DNA of 12,750 nucleotides from an uncultured Eubacteriales bacterium (lineage in GTDB: Bacteria; Bacillota; Clostridia; Peptostreptococcales; Anaerovoracaceae), in contig UQMQ01000067.1 in the NCBI GenBank assembly GCA_900542245.1, forward strand, positions 1 through 12,750, written 5' to 3'. A model generated the notes under the pieces. It ran no database searches. It was not told the DNA's origin and saw nothing but the letters and a program-made list of their open reading frames with translations. The translations under genes were made by a program, and so were the position numbers. Below, piece by piece: positions 1-6,473 of the stretch; positions within the stretch are counted from its first letter, which is position 1; each line of letters begins with the position of its first letter.

Positions 1-1457
1 TTTCCAAAAATACCGCTGACGATCCCTGTATGGAACAAACCCAAACCGACGATCACAATCCCTGCGGTCAGCACCGGCACCAACATCTGCCATGGCAGTT
101 CTGCCTTCGGATACTTGTCACGCCGTTCCTTTTTCGGATCCATAAATACATGTTCCAGCAATCTGAAAAAATAGATCGCACTCAAAAGACTGCTGAGAAT
201 CAGGGCTGCGACAAAGAGGTACTGCCCTTTTTGTATCGCCCCCAGCGCCAGATACCACTTGCTGAAAAAGCCAGCGAACGGCGGCAAGCCGATCATCGAC
301 AAGGCGCAGACCGTCATCGTGGCTCCGGTCGCCGGCATTTCGCGGTACACTTGCCCCATGGCCGGCGTATTGTGGATCCCGTATTTGAATTTCAGTGCGC
401 CAGAGGTATAAAACAAGCCGGATTTCATAAACGCGTGGCTGATGATATGCAGCAGCGCACCGACCAAACCGTAGTAATTGCCGAGTGCGATACCCATGGC
501 GATATAACCGACCTGTCCAATGCTCGAATACGCGAGGATCTTGTTATAGACATCATAACGCAATGCCTTGAGAGAACCGTACAGCACGCCGCAGACTGCG
601 AGCACGCTGAGAATCAGCAGGAAATATTCCAAAGCCTCGCCCTGCCCCTTAAAAATCCCGTAGAAAAATCGAATCATCGCGTAGGCAGGAATCTTAATCA
701 TAATCCCCGCGATCATCGGGTCGGCGCCCTCATGTGCGTAGGAATGCGCGGCAGGCTGCCAGCCATGAAACGGAAACAGTGCCATTTTAATACCGAATCC
801 AACGATCATACAACCGATCGCCAGAATCACCAGCGGGCTGTCCATATTTCCGTTGAGGCGCAGAGTCAGATCTGCCATATTCAGCGTTCCGGTCTGCGCA
901 TACAAAAATCCGACGCCCAAAAGATACATCGATGCCCCGACCGTCCCCATCAAAAGATAACGAAAGGCTGCAATCGGCCCCTTGCCTTCTCCTGCCGCGA
1001 TCAGTCCGTAGCCGGCGAGCGCGGTGATTTCCATGAAAACATAGAAGTTGAACGCATCGCCCGTCGATGCCATACCCAAAAGCCCGATCGCCAGACAGGC
1101 GAGTGTCGTGTAATATAAGCTTACCCGCGTGGTCGTGTGCGTTTCCGTTTCCTCAAACGGGCAGCTGTAGAGTGCCGTCAGAAAAGAAATCACCGCGACC
1201 AGCAGAATGATCGGTGCATTGATGCCATCGATCACAAACTCGATGCCGTACGGCGGTTTCCAACCACCGAGCCAGTAATGCAGCGCCGCGCCGCCGCGAA
1301 CCACCTGCACGAGCTGCAGCGCCGCGCAGACTACAGCGGCAAACAAGGCGCAGATAACTGTCCTTTTACCGACGTTGCGTGACAGCTTCCCCAGCAGCGG
1401 GCAAAGCAGCGCACCGCATAGGGGAATCAAAATCACAAGAAGCGGTAGATGTTTCAT
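1..1457 (-). CDS. mrpD: MrpD/MbhH-like proton-conducting antiporter subunit (partial, 3' end outside window)
   Basis: Large integral membrane subunit of an Mrp-type cation/proton antiporter, related to NuoM/NuoN of complex I. The frame is open from the ATG at 1457 to the left edge (485 codons, no stop). The protein is a chain of hydrophobic helices. Family landmarks are visible: FYVFMEITALAGYGL with Glu143 (the conserved TM5 glutamate), Lys224 in FGIKMALFPFHGW, and Lys255 in AGIMIKIPAYA, i.e. the charged residues of the proton path. A loop-helix segment HIISHAFMKSGLFYTSG at about 337-353 is also typical. The start overlaps the mrpC stop in an ATGA arrangement, implying translational coupling. 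Typical MrpD proteins are about 490-500 residues, so little is missing. It could equally be named MbhH or MnhD; the choice depends on genes to the left. Confidence 0.93.
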   Translation of the reverse strand, partial: MKHLPLLVILIPLCGALLCPLLGKLSRNVGKRTVICALFAAVVCAALQLVQVVRGGAALHYWLGGWKPPYGIEFVIDGINAPIILLVAVISFLTALYSCPFEETETHTTTRVSLYYTTLACLAIGLLGMASTGDAFNFYVFMEITALAGYGLIAAGEGKGPIAAFRYLLMGTVGASMYLLGVGFLYAQTGTLNMADLTLRLNGNMDSPLVILAIGCMIVGFGIKMALFPFHGWQPAAHSYAHEGADPMIAGIMIKIPAYAMIRFFYGIFKGQGEALEYFLLILSVLAVCGVLYGSLKALRYDVYNKILAYSSIGQVGYIAMGIALGNYYGLVGALLHIISHAFMKSGLFYTSGALKFKYGIHNTPAMGQVYREMPATGATMTVCALSMIGLPPFAGFFSKWYLALGAIQKGQYLFVAALILSSLLSAIYFFRLLEHVFMDPKKERRDKYPKAELPWQMLVPVLTAGIVIVGLGLFHTGIVSGIFG

Positions 1458-1834
1458 TTGCGTCCTCGCTTTCCGGTAATCTCCTCTTCTTCGATCGTGC
1501 CGTAGATTTCCTTAATTTTCATCAGCAGCGCCAGCCCGACCCCGGTCGTGCCGAGGCTGACCACGATGGCCGTCAGCATGAGCGCATGCGGCAGCGGATT
1601 GATGTAGGCATCCGATCCGAACACCTCCTCCAGGATGACCGGCAGCGTTGCCTGATCTTTTTGCCCGAAGGTCAGGAAAAAAAAGATGATCGCGACCTGC
1701 ATGATATTCATGCAAATCAGCTTTTTCATATAGTTGCCGCAGGAAATCATCCCGTAAACGCCGACTGCCATCAGCATCAGCGCCAACATATAAATGCCGC
1801 GGTCTGCGAGAAAAAATTCCAGTTGGTTAATCAT
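1454..1834 (-). CDS. mrpC: MrpC/MnhC (NuoK-like) antiporter subunit
   Basis: Small membrane subunit of the Mrp complex, homologous to NuoK of complex I; 126 residues with three predicted helices. Visible signatures are GNYMKKLICMNIMQVAIIFF near residues 33-52 and NPLPHALMLTAIVVSLGTTG near 79-98, both typical of MrpC/NuoK. A longer frame opens at 1858, but I chose the ATG at 1834 (MINQLEFF). It has an AAGGA-type ribosome binding site about nine bases upstream, and its first eight bases overlap the end of the preceding MbhE-MrpB gene. The tail is charged (EEEEITGKRGRK). Its stop overlaps the mrpD start by four bases. Family assignment is firm; the exact start is likely but not certain. Confidence 0.92.
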   Translation of the reverse strand: MINQLEFFLADRGIYMLALMLMAVGVYGMISCGNYMKKLICMNIMQVAIIFFFLTFGQKDQATLPVILEEVFGSDAYINPLPHALMLTAIVVSLGTTGVGLALLMKIKEIYGTIEEEEITGKRGRK

Positions 1835-2585
1835 CGAATCCGGTCCTTTCCAGTACAATTTCCAAAATCTGAATGATGACAGCCATGACGCAGACCGTCA
1901 CCCCTGCCTCTATCATCAAGATACCGATACTGTGCAGTTCTGTGCCTTCCTGCGGCAGCGGCAGATGTCCGTACTCCAAAAAGTTACCACCGCCGATCAT
2001 ACACAGCATGCCCGTCAGCGCATAAAGGAATGCGCCCGCGCCGCCCAGCAGCAAGGTCGATTCTGTCCTGAGCCGCGGCAGATACATCCCTTTACCCGGC
2101 GTGATGCGGTCCAAAAGATACGCGCACGCCAGCAGCGCGCCTGCCTGGAAACCGCCGCCCAGACTGATCTCGCCATGCAGCAGTACATACACCGCATAGA
2201 TGACCAGAATCGGAATGACCAGTCGAGAAGCAACGTCAAAAGCAGACTTGCTCTCCTGCCGCAGGTTCTTTTGTTTTGCAGGTTTTGCGGCGCTGCCTTT
2301 TGGCGGCAGCAGCGTCATACAGACAACCACGCCCGATAAGAACAGCACACAGGTCTCAAACAAGGTGTCAAATCCGCGGTAATCCGCGAGAACTGCAGTC
2401 ACCAGGTTCGGTGAAGCCGTCTCACGAACAGCATGTTCGATATAGTAATCCGAAACCTCTCCGTTCGCCGGTGTATCCAGTGCGCCGATCGTCGGCAACA
2501 CGCGGCCGATCTCGAGTGATATCCCCGCAGTCAGCACGATCACCAGCAGCACGCCGATGAGGTGTTTTTTATTGATCTTCTTCAT
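1827..2585 (-). CDS. MbhE-MrpB fusion: Mrp/Mbh antiporter membrane subunit
   Basis: A 252-residue membrane protein that joins two subunits separate in many operons. Residues 1 to about 95 resemble MbhE, equivalent to the extreme C-terminus of MrpA. There is a helix at about 8-29, then the signature LVTAVLADYRGFDTLFET (61-78) leading into a second helix. After a charged linker (about 95-115), residues 118-250 are an MnhB domain, with the motif HGEISLGGGFQAGALLACAY (137-156) and helices near 121-136, 177-197 and 219-241. The gene begins within the 3' end of the MbhD-like gene (17-base overlap) and its stop overlaps mrpC by eight bases, so translation is probably coupled along the operon. In Bacillus-type mrp operons the first half is part of MrpA and MrpB is separate; in archaeal mbh operons both are separate. 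Confidence 0.88.
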   Translation of the reverse strand: MKKINKKHLIGVLLVIVLTAGISLEIGRVLPTIGALDTPANGEVSDYYIEHAVRETASPNLVTAVLADYRGFDTLFETCVLFLSGVVVCMTLLPPKGSAAKPAKQKNLRQESKSAFDVASRLVIPILVIYAVYVLLHGEISLGGGFQAGALLACAYLLDRITPGKGMYLPRLRTESTLLLGGAGAFLYALTGMLCMIGGGNFLEYGHLPLPQEGTELHSIGILMIEAGVTVCVMAVIIQILEIVLERTGFDD

Positions 2586-2829
2586 CCGTTCCTCGCTTTT
2601 TTCGTATCGATTTGATCACAATGACAAAATATACAGTCGATACCGTTCCGATGACTGCTTCCGTAAAAGCCACATCTGCTGCGCCGACAATGGTATACAA
2701 CAGCATCGCCGCAAAGCTGAAGGCACAATAGGTAATGACGGAGGACATCAGCCTCTGGTCCACGATAATGAGAATGCTGATACCGATGAGAAGCACCAAC
2801 AGCACCGCCTCCGCGATCAATACAGACAT
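2569..2829 (-). CDS. MbhD-like (DUF4040) Mrp antiporter subunit
   Basis: A short membrane protein of 86 residues with three hydrophobic stretches (about 3-23, 28-50 and 54-75). It corresponds to the MbhD/DUF4040 segment found near the C-terminus of MrpA in Bacillus-type operons and as a free-standing subunit in archaeal Mbh hydrogenases. The core reads IVDQRLMSSVITYCAFSFAA and then VGAADVAFTEAVIGTVSTVY, where the D-V-A-x-T-E-A pattern is characteristic. The open frame extends back to 2946, but the ATG at 2829 has an excellent AGGAGG ribosome binding site nine bases upstream and lies one base after the mrpG stop, so it is the likely start. It ends inside the MbhE-MrpB fusion gene. It is too small to be an antiporter on its own. 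Confidence 0.87.
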   Translation of the reverse strand: MSVLIAEAVLLVLLIGISILIIVDQRLMSSVITYCAFSFAAMLLYTIVGAADVAFTEAVIGTVSTVYFVIVIKSIRKKRGTDEEDQ

Positions 2830-2830
2830 G

Positions 2831-3193
2831 CTACTTTTCCTCCTTTTCCTGTGCGTTCCCCTTTGGCGGTGTTTTGCGGTCAAAATTCTCGCAGTCGGTC
2901 TGATTTGCAAAATTTTCCTTCTGAAAAGCTGCTTTCGCGATGGCATGCGTGCCGATCGGACCTGTCAGAAGCAGCATCAGACCGATAAACACGATCTTAA
3001 ATCCAACCATAGAGAATCCTTCATAGATCAGGAGTCCGATGCAGCACAAAACGATACCCGCTCCGCTTCCGATGCCGGTAATTTGCAGATAGGACAGAAA
3101 ATCTTTTTGCTTTATAGTACCGATCACAGATACGGCTGCAAAAAAAACGCCGAGCGTTACAAACAAAATGGTCAAAATTTCTCTAATTCCCAT
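2831..3193 (-). CDS. mrpG: MrpG/MnhG antiporter subunit
   Basis: Small membrane subunit of the Mrp complex, 120 residues with three helices. Recognisable elements are a short MGIREILTILFVTLGVFF start, the DFLSYLQITGIGSGAGIVL middle (family DxxxRLH-like region) and the strong MrpG signature LLLTGPIGTHAIAKAAF near residues 75-91. After this come about 27 hydrophilic residues rich in Asn, Lys and Glu that look like a cytoplasmic tail. The ATG at 3193 is preceded by a GGAGAGG ribosome binding site and overlaps the mrpF stop by eleven bases; an upstream in-frame ATG at 3229 lies inside mrpF and lacks a site. The role of MrpG within the complex is not well defined for the family. Confidence 0.9.
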   Translation of the reverse strand: MGIREILTILFVTLGVFFAAVSVIGTIKQKDFLSYLQITGIGSGAGIVLCCIGLLIYEGFSMVGFKIVFIGLMLLLTGPIGTHAIAKAAFQKENFANQTDCENFDRKTPPKGNAQEKEEK

Positions 3194-3464
3194 GATCCTC
3201 TCCCTTTCTTTCCAAATACCGGGCGACAATCAGGGAACTGATAAATCCAAGAACAGCGTAGGAAAGCGCAATATCGACATACATATCCGCTCTGCCGTCG
3301 ATAAATCCGAGCAGCAAAAGCAGCAGCACGATATTGGTTCCCGCTACCAGAATCACAATAAATTTTTCCGAGAATTTTTTTACTTTAAAAAGACGTGTTA
3401 AAAGAAGTAAACTGATCAGAAGAAGCGCCCCGCAAGCACAAAGGAAAAATTTATCCATGAACAT
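3183..3464 (-). CDS. mrpF: MrpF/MnhF antiporter subunit
   Basis: Small membrane subunit of the Mrp complex, 93 residues and three helices. The last third, GRADMYVDIALSYAVLGFI followed by a helix and ARYLERKGE, matches the MrpF family pattern (acidic D-I-A-L-x-Y-A motif, then LER). Two starts are possible. The ATG at 3464 (MFMDKF) has AAAGGAG at nine bases and overlaps the mrpE stop by 14 bases; the ATG at 3458 would put that site 15 bases away, so 3464 is preferred. A much longer upstream frame runs through mrpE and is rejected. Overlap on both sides indicates tight co-translation with mrpE and mrpG. Confidence 0.9.
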   Translation of the reverse strand: MFMDKFFLCACGALLLISLLLLTRLFKVKKFSEKFIVILVAGTNIVLLLLLLGFIDGRADMYVDIALSYAVLGFISSLIVARYLERKGEDHGN

Positions 3465-4119
3465 GAACGGGGTCTCCTTTCCGCAGATGGGATTTGAGCG
3501 CGGAGAACGCTGATGCAGAGTCCGCTGTGCGTTCTGATACCGCAATCAGCGTACACTCCGGCATCGCTTCAAATTCGCAAGTCTCGCCGTAAAGCTTTGC
3601 GACTCGTCGCTGCATCTTGCCGCTCAGAACATCCGCCGCACAGGCTTCGGTGATCGCATGCACCCCAAAAATACCATCCTCGCTGATCGAAAGCGTGATC
3701 GTTCCCGGCGTTAGGGTAATAGAATTTGCGAGCATCGCAGTCGCAAGCGGATTCTCAAAATCCATTCTGAAATATACGACCCGCGGCACATAGTCGATCT
3801 TGCCGCGCAGCACCAGACCTGTCGCCGAAAGGCTGGCCTTCACGACTTCTCCGAGCAGCCACAGGCTGTATCCAAGGAGCCTGCACAGACTGGTTTGCAG
3901 CAAATAAATCGGCTCTCCGGTCTTTTTGTTCTGCATCGTGAACAACGGCAGGAACAGATAGGCTGTTCCCAGCGAGGTCAGCAAGCCCACTGCCAAAAAC
4001 TTGACCTCAAACTTGCCGGACAGCAAGATCCAAATGCAAAACAAGGCACAAAATAACTTAAAAAAATAGATCAAGGCTGAACCATTGATCTTTGAATTCC
4101 CTGCATGAACTTTCATCAT
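3451..4119 (-). CDS. mrpE: MrpE/MnhE antiporter subunit, first gene of the operon, with C-terminal extension
   Basis: Accessory membrane subunit of the Mrp complex, 222 residues. After two or three N-terminal helices comes the MNHE core. It includes the helix YSLWLLGEVVKASLSATGLVL and the conserved stretch DFENPLATAMLANSITLTPG followed by TITLSISEDGIFGVHAIT. The region up to KLYGE is the normal family end; about 40 further residues (from TCEFEAMPECTLIAVSERTA) form an extension of unknown function. The open frame starts at 4170, but that ATG has no ribosome binding site and lies about 25 bases from the predicted transcript start. The ATG at 4119 has AGGAG 13 bases upstream, a long spacing. It is the first gene after promoter 4202-4231, and its stop overlaps mrpF. 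Confidence 0.88.
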   Translation of the reverse strand: MMKVHAGNSKINGSALIYFFKLFCALFCIWILLSGKFEVKFLAVGLLTSLGTAYLFLPLFTMQNKKTGEPIYLLQTSLCRLLGYSLWLLGEVVKASLSATGLVLRGKIDYVPRVVYFRMDFENPLATAMLANSITLTPGTITLSISEDGIFGVHAITEACAADVLSGKMQRRVAKLYGETCEFEAMPECTLIAVSERTADSASAFSALKSHLRKGDPVHVHG

Positions 4120-4201
4120 AACTAGCGTCTTTCTCCTGCAATACTTCAACTGTTTACATCTTTTATCCATCCGGATGCTGTTTCGATCCGGTTCTAAATT
4201 T

Positions 4202-4231
4202 ATTATAAGGGCTGCGTTATATTTTCGTCAA
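4202..4231 (-). promoter_or_regulatory. Sigma-A promoter for the mrp operon
   Basis: On the minus strand, TTGACG (4231-4226) and a perfect TATAAT (4207-4202) are separated by 18 bases. Transcription would start near 4195, about 75 bases before the mrpE ATG. It lies downstream of the hairpin at 4321-4360, so the mrp genes appear transcribed independently of the ribosomal block. Confidence 0.75.
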
Positions 4232-4315
4232 GCATTTCCTTAGCAGTCCCTTAACCGGTATACAGTATTTTTGTTTTTTTACACGAATCATGCCTTTATT
4301 TTTTTCTTTTTTCAC

Positions 4316-4360
4316 AAAAAAGCCGGGACACTTCCCGCCATCGGAGATACTGTTCCGGCT
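4316..4360 (-). terminator. Intrinsic terminator between rplL and the mrp promoter
   Basis: Read on the minus strand, AGCCGGAACA (4360-4351) pairs with TGTCCCGGCT (4330-4321), with one A-C mismatch and a 20-base loop, followed directly by a T run (to 4316). Placed between the ribosomal genes and the mrp promoter, it probably ends transcripts that pass the first hairpin after rplL. Confidence 0.65.
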
Positions 4361-4525
4361 CATACTGCTTTTACCCTCGTATGATATACCGAAGATCGTT
4401 TTTCATTTATTAACATCTTCTTAACATACTTGCAATATTCTTTGCAAGTTCTTGGAATTTTTTCGCAAATTCTTAGCATTTTTTCTGAGAAACTATATAC
4501 GCATACAGATATGCGCACCTACAAC

Positions 4526-4551
4526 AAAGCCCGGCGCGTACGCCGGGCTTT
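4526..4551. terminator. GC-rich hairpin immediately downstream of rplL (bidirectional terminator candidate)
   Basis: AAAGCCCGGCG (4526-4536) and CGCCGGGCTTT (4541-4551) form a perfect 11-bp stem with a CGTA tetraloop, 32 bases after the rplL stop. On the minus strand the stem's own TTT is followed by GTTGT, a weak T run; on the plus strand the tail is pyrimidine rich. It probably defines the main 3' end of the ribosomal transcript by termination or stabilisation. The rest of the gap between mrpE and rplL (4361-4525) is AT-rich with no gene that I can see. Confidence 0.7.
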
Positions 4552-4582
4552 CTCTTTCGTTTCGTTTCCGCAGATTCGCTTC

Positions 4583-4948
4583 TTATTTCAGAACGACAGT
4601 TGCGCCAACTTCCTCTAACTGCGCCTTGATTGCATCAGCTTCAGCCTTTTCGATACCTTCCTTGAGGTTGGTCGGAGCGCCGTCTACTGCCTCCTTCGCT
4701 TCCTTCAGACCAAGACCGGTGATTTCTCTTACAGCCTTGATAACTTTGATCTTTTCTGCACCTGCAGATTCCAGAACAACTGTGAATTCAGTCTGTTCTT
4801 CAGCTGCTGCTGCACCACCTGCTGCGCCTACAACTGCAACCGGAGCTGCTGCGGATACGCCGAATTCTTCTTCGCAAGCTTTTACCAATTCATTTAACTC
4901 TAAAACTGTCATCGCTTTGATCGCTTCGATAATTTGCTCTTTATTCAT
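4583..4948 (-). CDS. rplL: 50S ribosomal protein L7/L12
   Basis: The stalk protein that recruits translational GTPases to the ribosome, present as dimers on L10. At 121 residues it is the usual length. The N-terminal dimerisation domain (1 to about 33, MNKEQIIEAIKAMTVLELNE) is followed by an Ala/Gly/Val hinge (about 34-50, AAAPVAVVGAAGGAAAA). The C-terminal factor-binding domain (about 52-121) carries the signature KIKVIKAVREITGLGLKEAK and ends in VGATVVLK. The ATG at 4948 has AAAGGAG with suitable spacing. It is the last gene of the ribosomal block, 87 bases after rplJ. In most bacteria rpoB follows; here two hairpins and an antiporter operon follow instead. Confidence 0.98.
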   Translation of the reverse strand: MNKEQIIEAIKAMTVLELNELVKACEEEFGVSAAAPVAVVGAAGGAAAAEEQTEFTVVLESAGAEKIKVIKAVREITGLGLKEAKEAVDGAPTNLKEGIEKAEADAIKAQLEEVGATVVLK

Positions 4949-5010
4949 TTTATTTTCTCCTTTACAAATTTTCTCATCATATGAGATCGTATTTTATCTT
5001 CTTTTTACGC

Positions 5011-5028
5011 TGCGGTGCGCAGACCGCA
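5011..5028 (-). promoter_or_regulatory. Intercistronic hairpin between rplJ and rplL
   Basis: TGCGGT (5028-5023 on the minus strand) pairs with ACCGCA (5016-5011) around a six-base loop, just after the rplJ stop. A second small inverted repeat, CTCAT/ATGAG, lies closer to rplL. No T run follows, so it is more likely an RNA processing or stability element than a terminator. The function is inferred only from position. Confidence 0.35.
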
Positions 5029-5035
5029 AGCCGCA

Positions 5036-5530
5036 TTATTCTGCTTTCGCGTCTGCGATAGCCTGGAATGTTCTGACTGCTTTGCTGACAGGGGACTGAA
5101 TGCTGCCCATGAACTTTGCAATGAGAACATCTCTGGACGGAATGTCCGCGATGGCCTGAATGCCGTCTTTGTCGAAGAAGTTGCCTTCTACCACACCTGC
5201 TTTGAATTCCATCTTCTTGAAGTCTTTGATGACTTCGTTGAGCACTCTTGCCGGAGCGGTCGCGTCTTCCTTGCTGATTGCAAGTGCGCTTGGTCCGTCG
5301 AGCACTTCTGCAAGACCCTCAAATTCGGTGCCTGCGATTGCTCTCTTTACGAGTGTGTTCTTATATACGGTATAGTCTACGTTTGCCTCACGCAGTTTCT
5401 TTCTCATTGCATCTGCCTGTGCAACGGTGATTCCCATGTAGTCGATGACAACTGCAGACTGTGCGCCGTCTAATTTTTCTTTAATTTCGTCAATGATGAC
5501 TTGTTTTGCCTTTTGAGCTTCTACTGACAT
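5036..5530 (-). CDS. rplJ: 50S ribosomal protein L10
   Basis: L10 anchors L7/L12 dimers to 23S rRNA near the L11 site, forming the stalk base. The protein is 164 residues, a normal length. It begins MSVEAQKAKQVIIDEIKEKL and contains the family patterns AVVIDYMGITVAQADAMRKK and VDYTVYKNTLVKRA, with a C-terminal helix (about 135-164) that carries L7/L12. An open frame extends to 5680, but that part is the L10 leader RNA, not coding. The ATG at 5530 has GGAGAATTGACT just upstream. L10 with L12 represses its own synthesis in many bacteria, and the attenuator structure at 5590-5696 is the likely target. Confidence 0.98.
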   Translation of the reverse strand: MSVEAQKAKQVIIDEIKEKLDGAQSAVVIDYMGITVAQADAMRKKLREANVDYTVYKNTLVKRAIAGTEFEGLAEVLDGPSALAISKEDATAPARVLNEVIKDFKKMEFKAGVVEGNFFDKDGIQAIADIPSRDVLIAKFMGSIQSPVSKAVRTFQAIADAKAE

Positions 5531-5589
5531 AGTCAATTCTCCTTTCTTGCCGGTCCGCGCGGGACAAGCAGAGTCATGGGGTACGCCAT

Positions 5590-5696
5590 AAAAAAACCTT
5601 GCTCTCCTTACGGATTTCTCCATAGACAGGGCAAGGTCGATCTTTATCTTGTACCTCGGCGGGAAATTAAGCTTACGCACCCGCTGTCTACGGTTT
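5590..5696 (-). promoter_or_regulatory. Ribosomal L10 leader with attenuator terminator
   Basis: The 199-base gap between rplA and rplJ holds an RNA that matches the Bacillota L10 leader. On the minus strand the conserved block begins ACCGTAGACAGCGGGTGCG (5694-5676) and runs through AAGCTTAATTTCCCGCCGAGG to about 5654. It is followed by a terminator-like stem: ACCTTGC (5637-5631) pairs with GCAAGGT (5602-5596), and the T run continues to 5590. In this family binding of L10 (with L12) to the upstream block is thought to favour the terminator, giving feedback control of rplJL. The match is from memory of the family consensus; covariance scoring was not possible here. Confidence 0.85.
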
Positions 5697-5729
5697 TATT
5701 TCGTTGTTGTGTTTTCCAGTTAATGTAAG

Positions 5730-6428
5730 TTAGAACTGGATGACTGCCGGATTTACCTTTACGCCAGGACCCATCGTGGAAACAACGGTAATGCTTCTCA
5801 GATACTGTCCCTTTGCAGCAGCCGGTTTTGCCTTAACGATCGCTTCAAGCAGTGCATTGAAGTTGTCCGTTAATTTTTCAGCTCCGAAAGATACCTTGCC
5901 GATCGGCGTGTGGATGATGTTAGTCTTGTCAAGTCTGTACTCAACTTTACCGGCTTTGATTTCCTGCAGAGCCTTTGTAACATCCATGGTAACGGTACCT
6001 GATTTCGGGTTTGGCATTAAGCCCTTAGGTCCTAAGATCTTACCAAGACGACCTACCACACCCATCATGTCCGGGGTAGCTACCACTACGTCGAAGTCAA
6101 ACCAGTTTTCGGTCTGAATCTTCTGTGCGAGCTCTTCCGCTCCAACGTAATCAGCGCCCGCTTCTTCTGCTTCCTGCGCCTTCGGTCCCTTAGCGAATAC
6201 TAAAACCTTTTTGGTCTTGCCTGTTCCGTGCGGAAGAACGATCGCGCCTCTGACCTGCTGGTCTGCGTGTCTTCCGTCAACACCAAGCTTGATGTGAACT
6301 TCAACGGTTTCGTCGAATTTTGCGTGTGAAGCCTCTACCGCGAGCTTTAACGCTTCCGGTGCTTCAAATAAAGCTGTCTTATCATATTTTGCAACAGCCT
6401 CTCTGTACTTTTTACCTCTTTTAGGCAT
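5730..6428 (-). CDS. rplA: 50S ribosomal protein L1
   Basis: Forms the mobile L1 stalk near the ribosomal E site; in many bacteria it also represses the L11-L1 operon. At 232 residues it is full length. It starts MPKRGKKYREAVAKYDKTAL and includes the domain II region TPDMMGVVGRLGKILGPKGL, which overlaps the family signature, then MPNPKSGTVTMDVTKALQEI, ending in GPGVKVNPAVIQF. The ATG at 6428 has a strong AGGAGG site. It lies 45 bases after rplK, as in most bacteria, and is followed by the L10 leader. Confidence 0.98.
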   Translation of the reverse strand: MPKRGKKYREAVAKYDKTALFEAPEALKLAVEASHAKFDETVEVHIKLGVDGRHADQQVRGAIVLPHGTGKTKKVLVFAKGPKAQEAEEAGADYVGAEELAQKIQTENWFDFDVVVATPDMMGVVGRLGKILGPKGLMPNPKSGTVTMDVTKALQEIKAGKVEYRLDKTNIIHTPIGKVSFGAEKLTDNFNALLEAIVKAKPAAAKGQYLRSITVVSTMGPGVKVNPAVIQF

Positions 6429-6473
6429 GTTTACCTCCTCGTGGTACTAGCGACTTTCGTCTTCCACTTCTTA

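Noticed and set aside
30..1118. Long plus-strand open frame of 362 codons
   Set aside because: It is antisense to mrpD, rich in Arg, His and Gln with no domain pattern, and lacks a ribosome binding site; the minus strand encodes a clear membrane protein.
4452..5099. Plus-strand open frame of 215 codons over rplL
   Set aside because: Antisense to rplL and its flanks; low-complexity Ala/Ser content mirrors the L7/L12 hinge and codon bias.
5531..5680. N-terminal extension of L10 by 50 residues
   Set aside because: This stretch is the L10 leader RNA with its terminator; the ATG at 5530 has the proper ribosome binding site and family start.
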